Of a DNA stretch of 6,898 nucleotides, positions 1-5,736 are shown in pieces. How positions within the stretch are numbered: the first letter of the stretch is position 1; each line of letters starts with the position of its first letter. Source of the DNA: an uncultured Spirochaetota bacterium (GTDB taxonomy: Bacteria; Spirochaetota; UBA4802; UBA5368); contig CALMJO010000318.1 in assembly GCA_937864375.1 (NCBI GenBank), positions 1 through 6,898 of the forward strand, in the 5' to 3' direction. Position numbers and translations under genes: made by a program. The notes below the pieces were generated by a model. It was not told where the DNA came from and did no database searches. It worked only from the letters and a program-made list of their open reading frames with translations.

Positions 1-961
1 GGCAGTCTGTCTGGGATTGTTCCGCCCTGAGCCGTTCTCCATCGAGGGATTCGATTCCTCTTAGTATTTCATTCATCGCTCGCAGCGCGTCCTCGACGGC
101 CCTGGCGTTCTTCTCACTCTCGTCCCGCGCCATCTCCCACTCGAGCCGGGTTTTCAGATAGGTTTGAAAGCTGACCTTTTTCTCTTCCGCCATGATTTCG
201 GCAAGGACGCTTTCAATCGATTCCAGCTTTGTTATCCGCACCTGCACGCCCCGGGCCTCTTTCTCGGCGATCCTGTAGTTTTCCAGGTTCTGCTTCATCT
301 CGGAAATATCCAGCGGTTTGTCCTCGAGGATGTAATCGCAGATGAACCGGTCCACCGATGTGAGTGGGGTGAAGCTCACCGCCCTCACCAGCGCCTCCAG
401 GTACGGATTGAATTCGGCGTTTCGCCTGTGCACGCCCAGCTTCAATGTGAGATCATCCAGATACGAACGCTTCGTCGTGAATACTGAACCGTTGTTTGCT
501 TTGACGAACTCCCTGATTTCTCTTGCCGTCATCAATCGACCGCCGGAAGAAACCATAAGCGTTTCGGCTTTCATAGCTTCCGCGATCCATTGCGTTTCCG
601 AAGGGCGGGACCCGTCCCTGAACGCTTCAATCATGATGCCCGCACAGAACGTGCCGTTCCCGCTGGAGAACTCGAGGACGACGTGCGACATGCAGTCGCC
701 GCGGATGTAGGCGAGCTCCTCGGCGCCGATCTTTCCCCGGCAGTATGAATCGAGGGTCCTTCCCGTGCGGCGGTCCGATGCGGCGGAATTGAATTTCACA
801 TGGCCGAGGTCCGCCACCATGGCGTACTGGATCGCGTCGATGATGGTCGATTTCCCGGAACCGTTGTCCCCCGCGAAGAGGCTCATCTCTCCGATGGGTA
901 TGCAAACATCGCCAAAGATGTGCCAGTTCACAAGGCGGACTTTATTCAGCCTGATCGTCAT
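1..961 (-). CDS. jetC: Wadjet SMC-like ATPase JetC, N-terminal part (cut by window edge)
   Basis: JetC is the SMC/MukB-like motor of the Wadjet system: ATP-driven DNA loop extrusion lets the complex recognise small circular plasmids, which JetD then cleaves. The 320 codons from the ATG at 961 to the window edge are open in one frame; the C-terminal ATPase half (signature motif, Walker B) lies outside. Seen directly: an N-terminal NWHIF segment (residues 12-16), a Walker A motif GDNGSGKST (31-39, Lys37), then ATPase-head sequence including VADLGHVKFN and YIRGD. From about residue 218 the sequence is Glu/Lys/Arg/Leu-rich and reads as the start of the long coiled-coil arm. The start overlaps the jetB stop by 20 bp and has an AGGAG site 4 bases upstream, so the genes are translationally coupled. 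The NWHxF opening resembles type II/III JetC as I remember it rather than type I; the subtype is inference. The full protein would be expected near 1,100 residues. Confidence 0.93.
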   Translation of the reverse strand, partial: MTIRLNKVRLVNWHIFGDVCIPIGEMSLFAGDNGSGKSTIIDAIQYAMVADLGHVKFNSAASDRRTGRTLDSYCRGKIGAEELAYIRGDCMSHVVLEFSSGNGTFCAGIMIEAFRDGSRPSETQWIAEAMKAETLMVSSGGRLMTAREIREFVKANNGSVFTTKRSYLDDLTLKLGVHRRNAEFNPYLEALVRAVSFTPLTSVDRFICDYILEDKPLDISEMKQNLENYRIAEKEARGVQVRITKLESIESVLAEIMAEEKKVSFQTYLKTRLEWEMARDESEKNARAVEDALRAMNEILRGIESLDGERLRAEQSQTDC

Positions 962-1571
962 CGGTCTCCTCTTCGCTTTCATCGTACAATCCGGCCGCCT
1001 GCCCCGTATCCGCGGCGATTTTCTCGTACAATCCCTGCACGGCGGTGCTGTCGAGCGCCATGGCAAGCGACGGGTATAACACTACCTGGGTGTCCCCGAC
1101 AAGGTCACCCTTGAGCGGTCGTATGAGTTTCAGCCGCGTGAGCCGTCGCAGCACATCCGCCAGTCTGGTCTTTTTCAACTGATCTCCGGTGAGGGCCCTG
1201 AATTTTTCCATGATGTCACCCACGGTGGTGACGGGAAAATCCAGGAGGGATATCTCGCTGCGCTTCTCCTCGTAAAGAAGCCGCGCGATAACGAGGAGGA
1301 TGGTATCGTCCTTTGATAAAAGCAGGCGGGCCGGCGAAGGCCCCTTCCACGACACGACGCCGATCGTCTCGTCGACCCTCAGTACCCAGCCGGCGCACTC
1401 GCAGTACGCTTCTACAGCGTCGCGATTGCGGATTATGAACGAGTATAATTCCTCGTCTTCCCGTATTCCGCGGAGAATGAAAGACGTGGAAAAGAGACGG
1501 TGCACCGCCTGGCGGAAGAGTTCACGTTCCGCTTCGTCATAGTCGAGGATAAGCTTTAAATCATCGATCAT
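942..1571 (-). CDS. jetB: Wadjet KITE-like subunit JetB
   Basis: JetB is the small subunit that bridges the kleisin JetA and the SMC-like JetC, comparable to MukE and other KITE proteins. The product has 209 residues. Two winged-helix-like segments are suggested, around 15-80 (with GWVLRVDETIGVV, 61-73) and 86-170 (starting SKDDTILLVIARLLYEEKR, then LADVLRRLTRLKLIRPL at 137-153). This arrangement is typical of the family. The tail from 197 is strongly acidic (ESEEETDDD). The start at 1571 is preferred because AAGGAAGG lies 6 bases upstream and the sequence MIDDLKL opens a normal family N-terminus. The frame stays open 47 codons further up, but that stretch lies inside jetA and is rich in Pro, Gly and Ser, as shadow translation often is. 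It overlaps the end of jetA by 11 bp and the start of jetC by 20 bp. Identification rests on position between jetA and jetC as much as on sequence. Confidence 0.88.
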   Translation of the reverse strand: MIDDLKLILDYDEAERELFRQAVHRLFSTSFILRGIREDEELYSFIIRNRDAVEAYCECAGWVLRVDETIGVVSWKGPSPARLLLSKDDTILLVIARLLYEEKRSEISLLDFPVTTVGDIMEKFRALTGDQLKKTRLADVLRRLTRLKLIRPLKGDLVGDTQVVLYPSLAMALDSTAVQGLYEKIAADTGQAAGLYDESEEETDDDQAE

Positions 1572-2973
1572 CGCCGGCCTTCCTTTTGTTCCGACGGTAA
1601 AATCGGTGGGACGGGAATTCGAAGCGCCCACCTTTGACGAGGGACCTGTCATCGTCCCAGGCGACTCCGAAGGGGAACCGCTTCCCGTCGGCGCTCGCAT
1701 ATACACCGGCATACAGCAGCTTCACATAGTCTCCCATAGAAGACACGATATCGGCGGCCTCGACGGACCCGGCATCGCCGCACCTCGCCTCAAGGTGCTC
1801 GGCGATTTTTCCGGCATTCATCTGCAGGGCTATACGCGCCCGCAGGTTCCTTTCCATCTCGTCTATCCGCGCCATGTCCGGCATGGCCGGCGCGGGCGGT
1901 GCGTCCCCGGTCCTTTCGCCTCTGAACCGCGTCGAGCACGATTCCGCGGATACTGACCTGAACCGGAATATCCCGTGCTCACACCAGTCATGCTTGATGC
2001 GTCCTCCTGCGATCCCCCCTGCAATAGCAACAAGTTTACCTGCCAGGGTTGAATCGGCATACAGCCGGTTCCTGATCTTCTCGGTGGAGGCTCGGGAATA
2101 CATCCTGTTGCGCCTGTCGATATCGTCGATGATTCTATCCATGTTTCGCAGGTTTTCCCGGATCTCCTCGAGCATTCCCCTGAGATCGTCCATGGGAGAA
2201 ATACCCTGGCGCTTGCGTATAGATGACAGACGCTCGGCGGTCACGGAAAGCCATGCATCGTCCTCGAGGCGGGCATTTATGGTGGCGATGATTTCGGGCC
2301 TGTACCTGCTGAGATTGTCCGACGTTTTTAAACGGGTGTAGGCGCGGTCGATGATCTCTTCCATGTATACGTTATAATGCGCGTGGAGAATGCCCGGAAT
2401 ATCCAGTTCCGAAGGGAAAAGCATTTCGAAATGGCCCTTGATGTTCTGGGAAAGCACCTTGAGGGAATCGAGGAGGCGCATCATGTGATCATGGGCCCGG
2501 AGAACGATATAATGCCCGTTATCGGCTGAAGCATCACTGCACAGGAGGGAATAAATCGCCACTATATGGCTCTCATATTCCGTGACCCCGCCGGTTGCCG
2601 TCATGTGGAGGGCCTCGAAAAACGGCTTGGCCCGGGATTCGATGTTGACGATGCGAGTGAAATCCGGCATCGTCTCTTCGGATACCCAGCCGGCTTCACG
2701 GATTTTTTTCAGAAGAAGAAGCGCCATCCTCCTGGGCCAGGAGGCGGCATCGCCCTCCTCTGGAGTCAAGTCGTCATCCTCTTCCTGTTCCATGCCGGTG
2801 AGGGTATCGCAGTAGCGCTCCAGTTTATCCACGAGTCCGTCCCTCTCAACGCCGGTGGGGCTGGAGAGAAATCCTTCATAAAACAGGAGAAGGGCATGGG
2901 CATAGTGCTCCCGGTTGCGTGAAGCGAGCGGCGAAAAAAAACGTTCCGGAAGATATTTAAATGGGGAATCCAT
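1561..2973 (-). CDS. jetA: Wadjet kleisin-like subunit JetA
   Basis: JetA is the kleisin (MukF-like) subunit, which closes the JetC ring and recruits JetB. The 470-residue product starts with FKYLPERFFSPLASRNREHY (5-24), matching the opening of the JetA/DUF5716 family (Phe-Phe after Pro-Glu, then Leu-Ala-Ser-Arg/Lys-Asn). A winged-helix-like N-terminal region is followed by an acidic stretch (62-75), a helical middle (112-255), a probable coiled coil (265-305) and a C-terminal domain ending with YVKLLYAGVYASADG (416-430). A basic tail, RRNKRK (460-465), closes the protein. An in-frame TGA two codons before the ATG excludes a longer version. No Shine-Dalgarno sequence is visible in front of it; upstream there is only an AT-rich TATAAA at 2989-2994. 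It lies 68 bp after the HEPN gene on the same strand, so it could be transcribed from the MNT promoter or from a weak promoter in that gap. Confidence 0.9.
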   Translation of the reverse strand: MDSPFKYLPERFFSPLASRNREHYAHALLLFYEGFLSSPTGVERDGLVDKLERYCDTLTGMEQEEDDDLTPEEGDAASWPRRMALLLLKKIREAGWVSEETMPDFTRIVNIESRAKPFFEALHMTATGGVTEYESHIVAIYSLLCSDASADNGHYIVLRAHDHMMRLLDSLKVLSQNIKGHFEMLFPSELDIPGILHAHYNVYMEEIIDRAYTRLKTSDNLSRYRPEIIATINARLEDDAWLSVTAERLSSIRKRQGISPMDDLRGMLEEIRENLRNMDRIIDDIDRRNRMYSRASTEKIRNRLYADSTLAGKLVAIAGGIAGGRIKHDWCEHGIFRFRSVSAESCSTRFRGERTGDAPPAPAMPDMARIDEMERNLRARIALQMNAGKIAEHLEARCGDAGSVEAADIVSSMGDYVKLLYAGVYASADGKRFPFGVAWDDDRSLVKGGRFEFPSHRFYRRNKRKAGDDR

Positions 2974-3041
2974 ATTTCAACGTCGCGCTTTATAATTTAC
3001 AGTGTGCTCGTGAGCGCGGTGTACGTATTCGCGCCAGGGTA

Positions 3042-3452
3042 TCATTTCATATGTTTCATGACAGTATCGAGTATTTCCACGGCGGCGCTGATGGCCGCCA
3101 AAGCTTCTTTTTTAGAATAGACCTTTGCAGGGATAAGATCGGGGAGCCCGTTGGGATAACGGGTGGGAATGTACATCTTATCGAGCAGCATCGCGTTTTC
3201 TTCGATCTCATCGATCCCGAAAGGTCTTTTTTCCTCGGGGAAATCATATAACAGTTTCACCAGGCTGTGTCCCCAGGGGTCCAGGCCGAACTGATACCAG
3301 CAGGCTTTGAGCGCCTTTTCGCCCGCCTGCTGTGACTGGAAGCAGGCCCATTCATACGAGCCTCCCGCAAGACTTATTTCGGCCGCCCGGATATCCGCCC
3401 TTGCCTGCTCGAGCCAACGCTTTGACTCCTGGCTTTCCTTTTCACGACTCAT
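3042..3452 (-). CDS. HEPN-domain protein, partner of the MNT antitoxin
   Basis: This 136-residue, mostly helical protein belongs to the HEPN domain family (PF05168 type), whose members are usually encoded next to a minimal nucleotidyltransferase and act as the toxin (often an RNase) of the pair. Family signatures seen: WLEQARADIRAAE (13-25), ACFQSQQAGEKALKA (36-50), GHSLVKLL (61-68) and MYIPTRYPNGLPD (93-105). The canonical HEPN RNase motif R-x4-6-H is not present: no His follows Arg98 at that distance, nor any other Arg. The protein may therefore be a non-RNase HEPN or work through other residues; this is inference. The start overlaps the MNT stop by 11 bp, with GGAGGAAGG ending 11 bases upstream, so the two are co-translated. 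jetA starts 68 bp further on. Confidence 0.9.
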   Translation of the reverse strand: MSREKESQESKRWLEQARADIRAAEISLAGGSYEWACFQSQQAGEKALKACWYQFGLDPWGHSLVKLLYDFPEEKRPFGIDEIEENAMLLDKMYIPTRYPNGLPDLIPAKVYSKKEALAAISAAVEILDTVMKHMK

Positions 3453-3753
3453 GGAGAATCAATCCTTCCTCCAGGGCTCTTTTAACGAAGAAGCCGTTTT
3501 TCATTCTTTCGAACTCGTCCGGCGTATAGACAAATACCTCGATCCCGCTTTTCAGTTTCTTCGTCAGGGGGATGAAATAATCATCAAGCCGGTCAAGATA
3601 TGACTTGTCGGTCTCTGCGACGAATATCAGGTCAACGTCGGAATTTCCTGTTTCCGTACCGCGAGCGTAAGATCCGAAGAGAAGGGCAAGCCGCGGATTG
3701 TTCTTTTCGACCACCTCGGAAACAGCTGCTTTGATGGTTTCGATAGTCAGCAT
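3442..3753 (-). CDS. MNT-type minimal nucleotidyltransferase (antitoxin of HEPN/MNT module)
   Basis: Minimal nucleotidyltransferases paired with HEPN proteins act as antitoxins; in the Shewanella MntA/HepT pair the enzyme adds AMP to the HEPN toxin. With the start at 3753 the protein has 103 residues, the usual family length. It carries a complete GSx10DxD motif: Gly27-Ser28, then Asp39 and Asp41 in NSDVDLIFV. A third carboxylate candidate is Glu72 in SGIEVFVY, in the expected next strand. The frame stays open up to 3846, but that extension would run through the terminator and the promoter at 3760-3787, so it is rejected. There is no Shine-Dalgarno site; a perfect TATAAT ends 6 bases before the ATG, suggesting a leaderless message. 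The family is clear; whether this copy is active as an antitoxin is inferred from motif integrity and pairing. Confidence 0.92.
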   Translation of the reverse strand: MLTIETIKAAVSEVVEKNNPRLALLFGSYARGTETGNSDVDLIFVAETDKSYLDRLDDYFIPLTKKLKSGIEVFVYTPDEFERMKNGFFVKRALEEGLILHES

Positions 3754-3759
3754 GAGGGG

Positions 3760-3787
3760 ATTATAGTGACTGGGGGTTGGTAGGCAA
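3760..3787 (-). promoter_or_regulatory. Sigma-70-type promoter of the MNT-HEPN(-Wadjet) block
   Basis: On the minus strand TTGCCT (3787-3782, 4 of 6 matches to the -35 consensus) is followed after 16 bases by TATAAT (3765-3760, perfect -10). The -10 ends 6 bases before the MNT start codon at 3753, so the transcript should begin at or within a base or two of the A of ATG. It is the only convincing promoter seen for the defence block. Confidence 0.65.
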
Positions 3788-3788
3788 G

Positions 3789-3814
3789 AAAAAATCCCTC
3801 CGTCAGAGGGATTT
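3789..3814 (-). terminator. Rho-independent terminator in front of the defence block
   Basis: Read on the minus strand, a perfect 9-bp stem AAATCCCTC/GAGGGATTT with a 5-base loop (TGACG) runs straight into a T tract (six T at 3794-3789, shared with the last bases of the stem). The plus-strand reading has no T tract after the stem, so it works for leftward transcription. It most likely ends transcripts arriving from fba, about 290 bp upstream, and insulates the MNT promoter whose -35 lies directly behind the T tract. Confidence 0.8.
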
Positions 3815-4106
3815 GTGTCGGGAAAGGCAGCTCTTTGGGGGAGCACTCGGCTCTTTCATGACAGGTCTTGCCTGCGGCCTAAGAACAAACCGGGGGTTTT
3901 CGGGTGCATGCGGATCATGGTTGAATGGATCATGACCGTGCGCAGATACTCTTCGGCACTTTTGCCCCGGACCATGGCTAAATAAAATTTAATACTCACC
4001 CCGCGCAATCTAACGCGCATGAATAGTGGATGATGTCCACGAAGGCCGGGTCACATGCCCCGGACTTGGTGTGCGTGCATGTATATCGTTATTTCTGGAT
4101 TCAAGA
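3815..4106. other. Intergenic region without a convincing gene
   Basis: These roughly 290 bases between the end of fba and the terminator show no protein of recognisable family on either strand. Visible small structures are GTGGA/TCCAC (4026-4040) and CCGGG/CCCGG stems (about 4044-4061), a weak AAACC/GGTTT stem (3887-3899), and an 8-base direct repeat GGATCATG at 3912 and 3927. None has a T tract or other context that assigns a role. It probably holds the 3' untranslated part of the fba message and decayed sequence. Confidence 0.5.
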
Positions 4107-5099
4107 TCAGCCCTTCCCCGCCGAACCAAGCACATTTTCATTCTTGTGTTTGTAAAGCTCCTTGAGCGCGTCGCGCGCGGGGCCCAGGTACTTGCGCGGG
4201 TCGAACTCTGCCGGCTTGTCGGCGAACACCTTGCGGATGGCCGCGGTCATCGCGAGCCTCCCGTCGGAATCGATGTTGATCTTGCACACCGCCGAGCGCG
4301 CGGCCCTGCGCAGCTGCTCCTCGGGGATGCCCACCGCGTCCTTGAGCGCGCCGCCGTGGGTGTTGATTATCTTCACCTGCTCCTGCGGCACCGACGACGA
4401 CCCGTGCAGCACGATGGGGAAGCCGGGGATGCGCTTTTCTATCTCCTCGAGTATGTCGAACCGGAGCGGCGGGGGTATGAGCACGCCGTCGGCGTTCCTG
4501 GTGCACTGCTCGGGCTTGAACTTGGTGGCCCCGTGCGAGGTGCCTATGGAGATCGCGAGCGAATCGACGCCCGTCTTCTTCACGAAGTCCTCGACCTCTT
4601 CGGGGCGCGTGTAGTTGGAGTGCTCGGCCGAAACCTCGTCCTCGACCCCCGCGAGCACGCCCAGCTCGCCCTCGACCGTGACGTCGTGCTGGTGGGCGAA
4701 TTCAACCACCTTCTTCGTAAGCGCGACGTTCTCGTCGTAGGGCAGGTGCGAGCCGTCAATCATGACCGACGAAAATCCGCTCTCGATGCAGTCCTTCGCG
4801 AGCTCGAAGCTGTCGCCGTGGTCCAGGTGCAGCACTATGGGAATCGGGTATCCCAGCTCCTTCGCGTATTCCACGGCGCCGCGCGCCATGTTGCGCAGAA
4901 GCGTCGCGTTCGCGTACTTCCTCGCGCCCGAGGAGACCTGCAGGATGACAGGAGACTTCGTCTCCACGCACGCCTGTATGATCGCCTGCAGCTGCTCCAT
5001 ATTGTTGAAATTATATGCGGGGATCGCGTACCCGCCCTTCACGGCGTCCGCGAACATCTTCCTGGTGTTGACCAGTCCCAATTCCCTGTAACTTACCAT
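4107..5099 (-). CDS. fba: Class II fructose-1,6-bisphosphate aldolase
   Basis: This cytosolic zinc enzyme cleaves fructose 1,6-bisphosphate to dihydroxyacetone phosphate and glyceraldehyde 3-phosphate in glycolysis, and runs in reverse in gluconeogenesis. The product has 330 residues. Class II features seen: VLHLDHGDSFE (89-99) with catalytic Asp93 and zinc ligand His94; VEGELG (142-147); ISIGTSHG (184-190) with zinc ligand His189; VLHGSS (230-235) with His232; and the phosphate-binding NIDSDGR (275-281). The start at 5099 is chosen because GGAG lies 7 bases upstream and MVSYRELGLVNTRKMF is a normal family N-terminus. The 39 extra codons upstream cover the promoter and are rejected. Third codon positions are strongly G/C, more so than in the defence genes, as expected for a highly expressed housekeeping gene. 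The wording resembles spirochaete aldolases as I remember them. It follows trxA by 159 bp but has its own promoter. Confidence 0.97.
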   Translation of the reverse strand: MVSYRELGLVNTRKMFADAVKGGYAIPAYNFNNMEQLQAIIQACVETKSPVILQVSSGARKYANATLLRNMARGAVEYAKELGYPIPIVLHLDHGDSFELAKDCIESGFSSVMIDGSHLPYDENVALTKKVVEFAHQHDVTVEGELGVLAGVEDEVSAEHSNYTRPEEVEDFVKKTGVDSLAISIGTSHGATKFKPEQCTRNADGVLIPPPLRFDILEEIEKRIPGFPIVLHGSSSVPQEQVKIINTHGGALKDAVGIPEEQLRRAARSAVCKINIDSDGRLAMTAAIRKVFADKPAEFDPRKYLGPARDALKELYKHKNENVLGSAGKG

Positions 5100-5139
5100 A
5101 GGATCACTCCAGTTTTCCCGTAATGGATTTGCGGGCAAC

Positions 5140-5168
5140 AGTATGGAGTATAAAAACGGCCCCGTCAA
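5140..5168 (-). promoter_or_regulatory. Promoter of fba
   Basis: On the minus strand TTGACG (5168-5163, 5 of 6) and CATACT (5145-5140, 4 of 6) are separated by 17 bases. Transcription would start near 5133, giving a leader of about 34 bases with the GGAG site before the ATG at 5099. An alternative -10, TATACT (5152-5147), has a better hexamer but no -35 at proper distance. Confidence 0.6.
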
Positions 5169-5179
5169 GGCATTAATGA
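5166..5179 (+). repeat. Copy 1 of a 14-base intergenic element
   Basis: CAAGGCATTAATGA here and CAAGGCATTCATGA at 5690-5703 differ at one base. This copy overlaps the -35 of the fba promoter. It may be a shared regulatory site or chance similarity. Confidence 0.3.
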
Positions 5180-5190
5180 GCGTTTGCTCG

Positions 5191-5229
5191 AACGCGAAAA
5201 TTGAAACGCCGGCCATTGGTATCGGCGTT
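5191..5229 (-). terminator. Possible terminator after trxA
   Basis: In leftward transcripts AACGCCG (5229-5223) can pair with CGGCGTT (5211-5205) around an 11-base loop, followed by TTTCAATTTT overlapping the stem end. The T tract is interrupted, so termination may be incomplete, and some trxA transcripts could continue into fba. Extra copies of AACGC/GCGTT nearby allow competing pairings. Confidence 0.4.
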
Positions 5230-5258
5230 CATGAGCCCAGGCGTTCGGGAATGAAGTA

Positions 5259-5573
5259 TTATTGAAGTTTTTTCTTCAACGCCTCAGCGGGCTGCACTCC
5301 TATCATCCTTTCGGCTTCCTTTCCTCCCTTGAAGAGGATGATGGTGGGAATGGAATTAATCGAAAACCTTTGGGCCAGCCCTGGATTCTCGTCGGTGTTG
5401 CACTTGAGGATCTTCCCATTCACCTCGCCGGAGCCCGCGATGTTTTCAAGAATTGGGGTCTGCATGCGGCATGGTCCGCACCAGGGCGCCCAGAAATCAA
5501 CCAGCACGGTCCCCGGGGCCTCAAGCACCTCGGCGGCAAAATTTTTTTCGGTGAGCTCGCTTAACGATGACAT
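5259..5573 (-). CDS. trxA: Thioredoxin
   Basis: Thioredoxin is a small cytosolic protein that reduces disulfides in target proteins such as ribonucleotide reductase and peroxiredoxins, and is recharged by thioredoxin reductase. The 104-residue length is normal. The active site WCGPC has Cys32 and Cys35, preceded by the conserved buried Asp26 in VDFWAPW. The cis-proline is Pro76 in NSIPTI, and the Gly-rich turn FKGGKE (81-86) is in place. No signal peptide is visible, so it is cytosolic. The start is set by GGAG 6 bases upstream of the ATG. It diverges from the nucleotidyltransferase-like gene at 5737, and fba follows it downstream. The symbol follows function; other thioredoxin paralogues could exist in the genome. 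Confidence 0.96.
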   Translation of the reverse strand: MSSLSELTEKNFAAEVLEAPGTVLVDFWAPWCGPCRMQTPILENIAGSGEVNGKILKCNTDENPGLAQRFSINSIPTIILFKGGKEAERMIGVQPAEALKKKLQ

Positions 5574-5609
5574 ATATGACTCCAGTTATTTGGTATTTAA
5601 ACAATAGTT

Positions 5610-5638
5610 AAAATACTAATTAATAGGCAAATCGTAAA
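5610..5638 (-). promoter_or_regulatory. Weak candidate promoter of trxA
   Basis: In the AT-rich stretch before trxA, TTTACG (5638-5633) and TATTTT (5615-5610) are 17 bases apart on the minus strand, each matching 4 of 6 consensus positions. The resulting leader would be about 30 bases. Other hexamer pairs in this AT-rich sequence are nearly as good, so the exact site is uncertain. Confidence 0.35.
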
Positions 5639-5685
5639 GCAAAAAACTGAAAAGGAGTCTCTTCCCGGCCAATAAACGTTAGAAC

Positions 5686-5714
5686 TTGACAAGGCATTCA
5701 TGATGACGGATACT
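5686..5714 (+). promoter_or_regulatory. Promoter of the nucleotidyltransferase-like/TIGR04222 gene pair
   Basis: A perfect TTGACA (5686-5691) is followed after 17 bases by GATACT (5709-5714, 4 of 6). Transcription would start near 5721, about 16 bases before the ATG at 5737, with GGAGG (5728-5732) between them. The layout closely resembles the fba promoter (TTGACG, 17 bases, CATACT). Confidence 0.65.
5690..5703 (+). repeat. Copy 2 of a 14-base intergenic element
   Basis: CAAGGCATTCATGA starts within the -35 of the plus-strand promoter at 5686-5714 and fills its spacer. It matches copy 1 at 13 of 14 bases. A protein bound here would sit on the promoter of the downstream gene. Confidence 0.3.
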
Positions 5715-5736
5715 CCAATGGAGACATGGAGGCGAT

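Noticed and set aside
1572..1712. A 47-residue N-terminal extension of JetB
   Set aside because: It is entirely inside jetA, is Gly/Pro/Ser-rich, and a strong AAGGAAGG site precedes the internal ATG at 1571.
3754..3846. A 31-residue N-terminal extension of the MNT protein
   Set aside because: It would be translated through the terminator hairpin and the TATAAT box; the remaining 103 residues are the usual MNT length.
3912..3934. Direct repeat GGATCATG, two copies 15 bases apart
   Set aside because: Too short and only two copies; no link to a promoter or mobile element.
3908..3985. A 25-codon plus-strand frame in the gap between the defence block and fba
   Set aside because: It has no good ribosome binding site or promoter, and nothing distinguishes it from chance.
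4026..5123. A 365-codon open frame on the plus strand covering fba
   Set aside because: It lies antisense to a clear aldolase with intact active site. Its Arg/Leu/Val/His-rich translation is what a GC-rich third-position bias produces on the opposite strand, and it matches no family.
5100..5216. A 39-residue N-terminal extension of the aldolase
   Set aside because: It would cover the fba promoter and leader, and family members start at MVSYRE-like sequence, where a good ribosome binding site is present.
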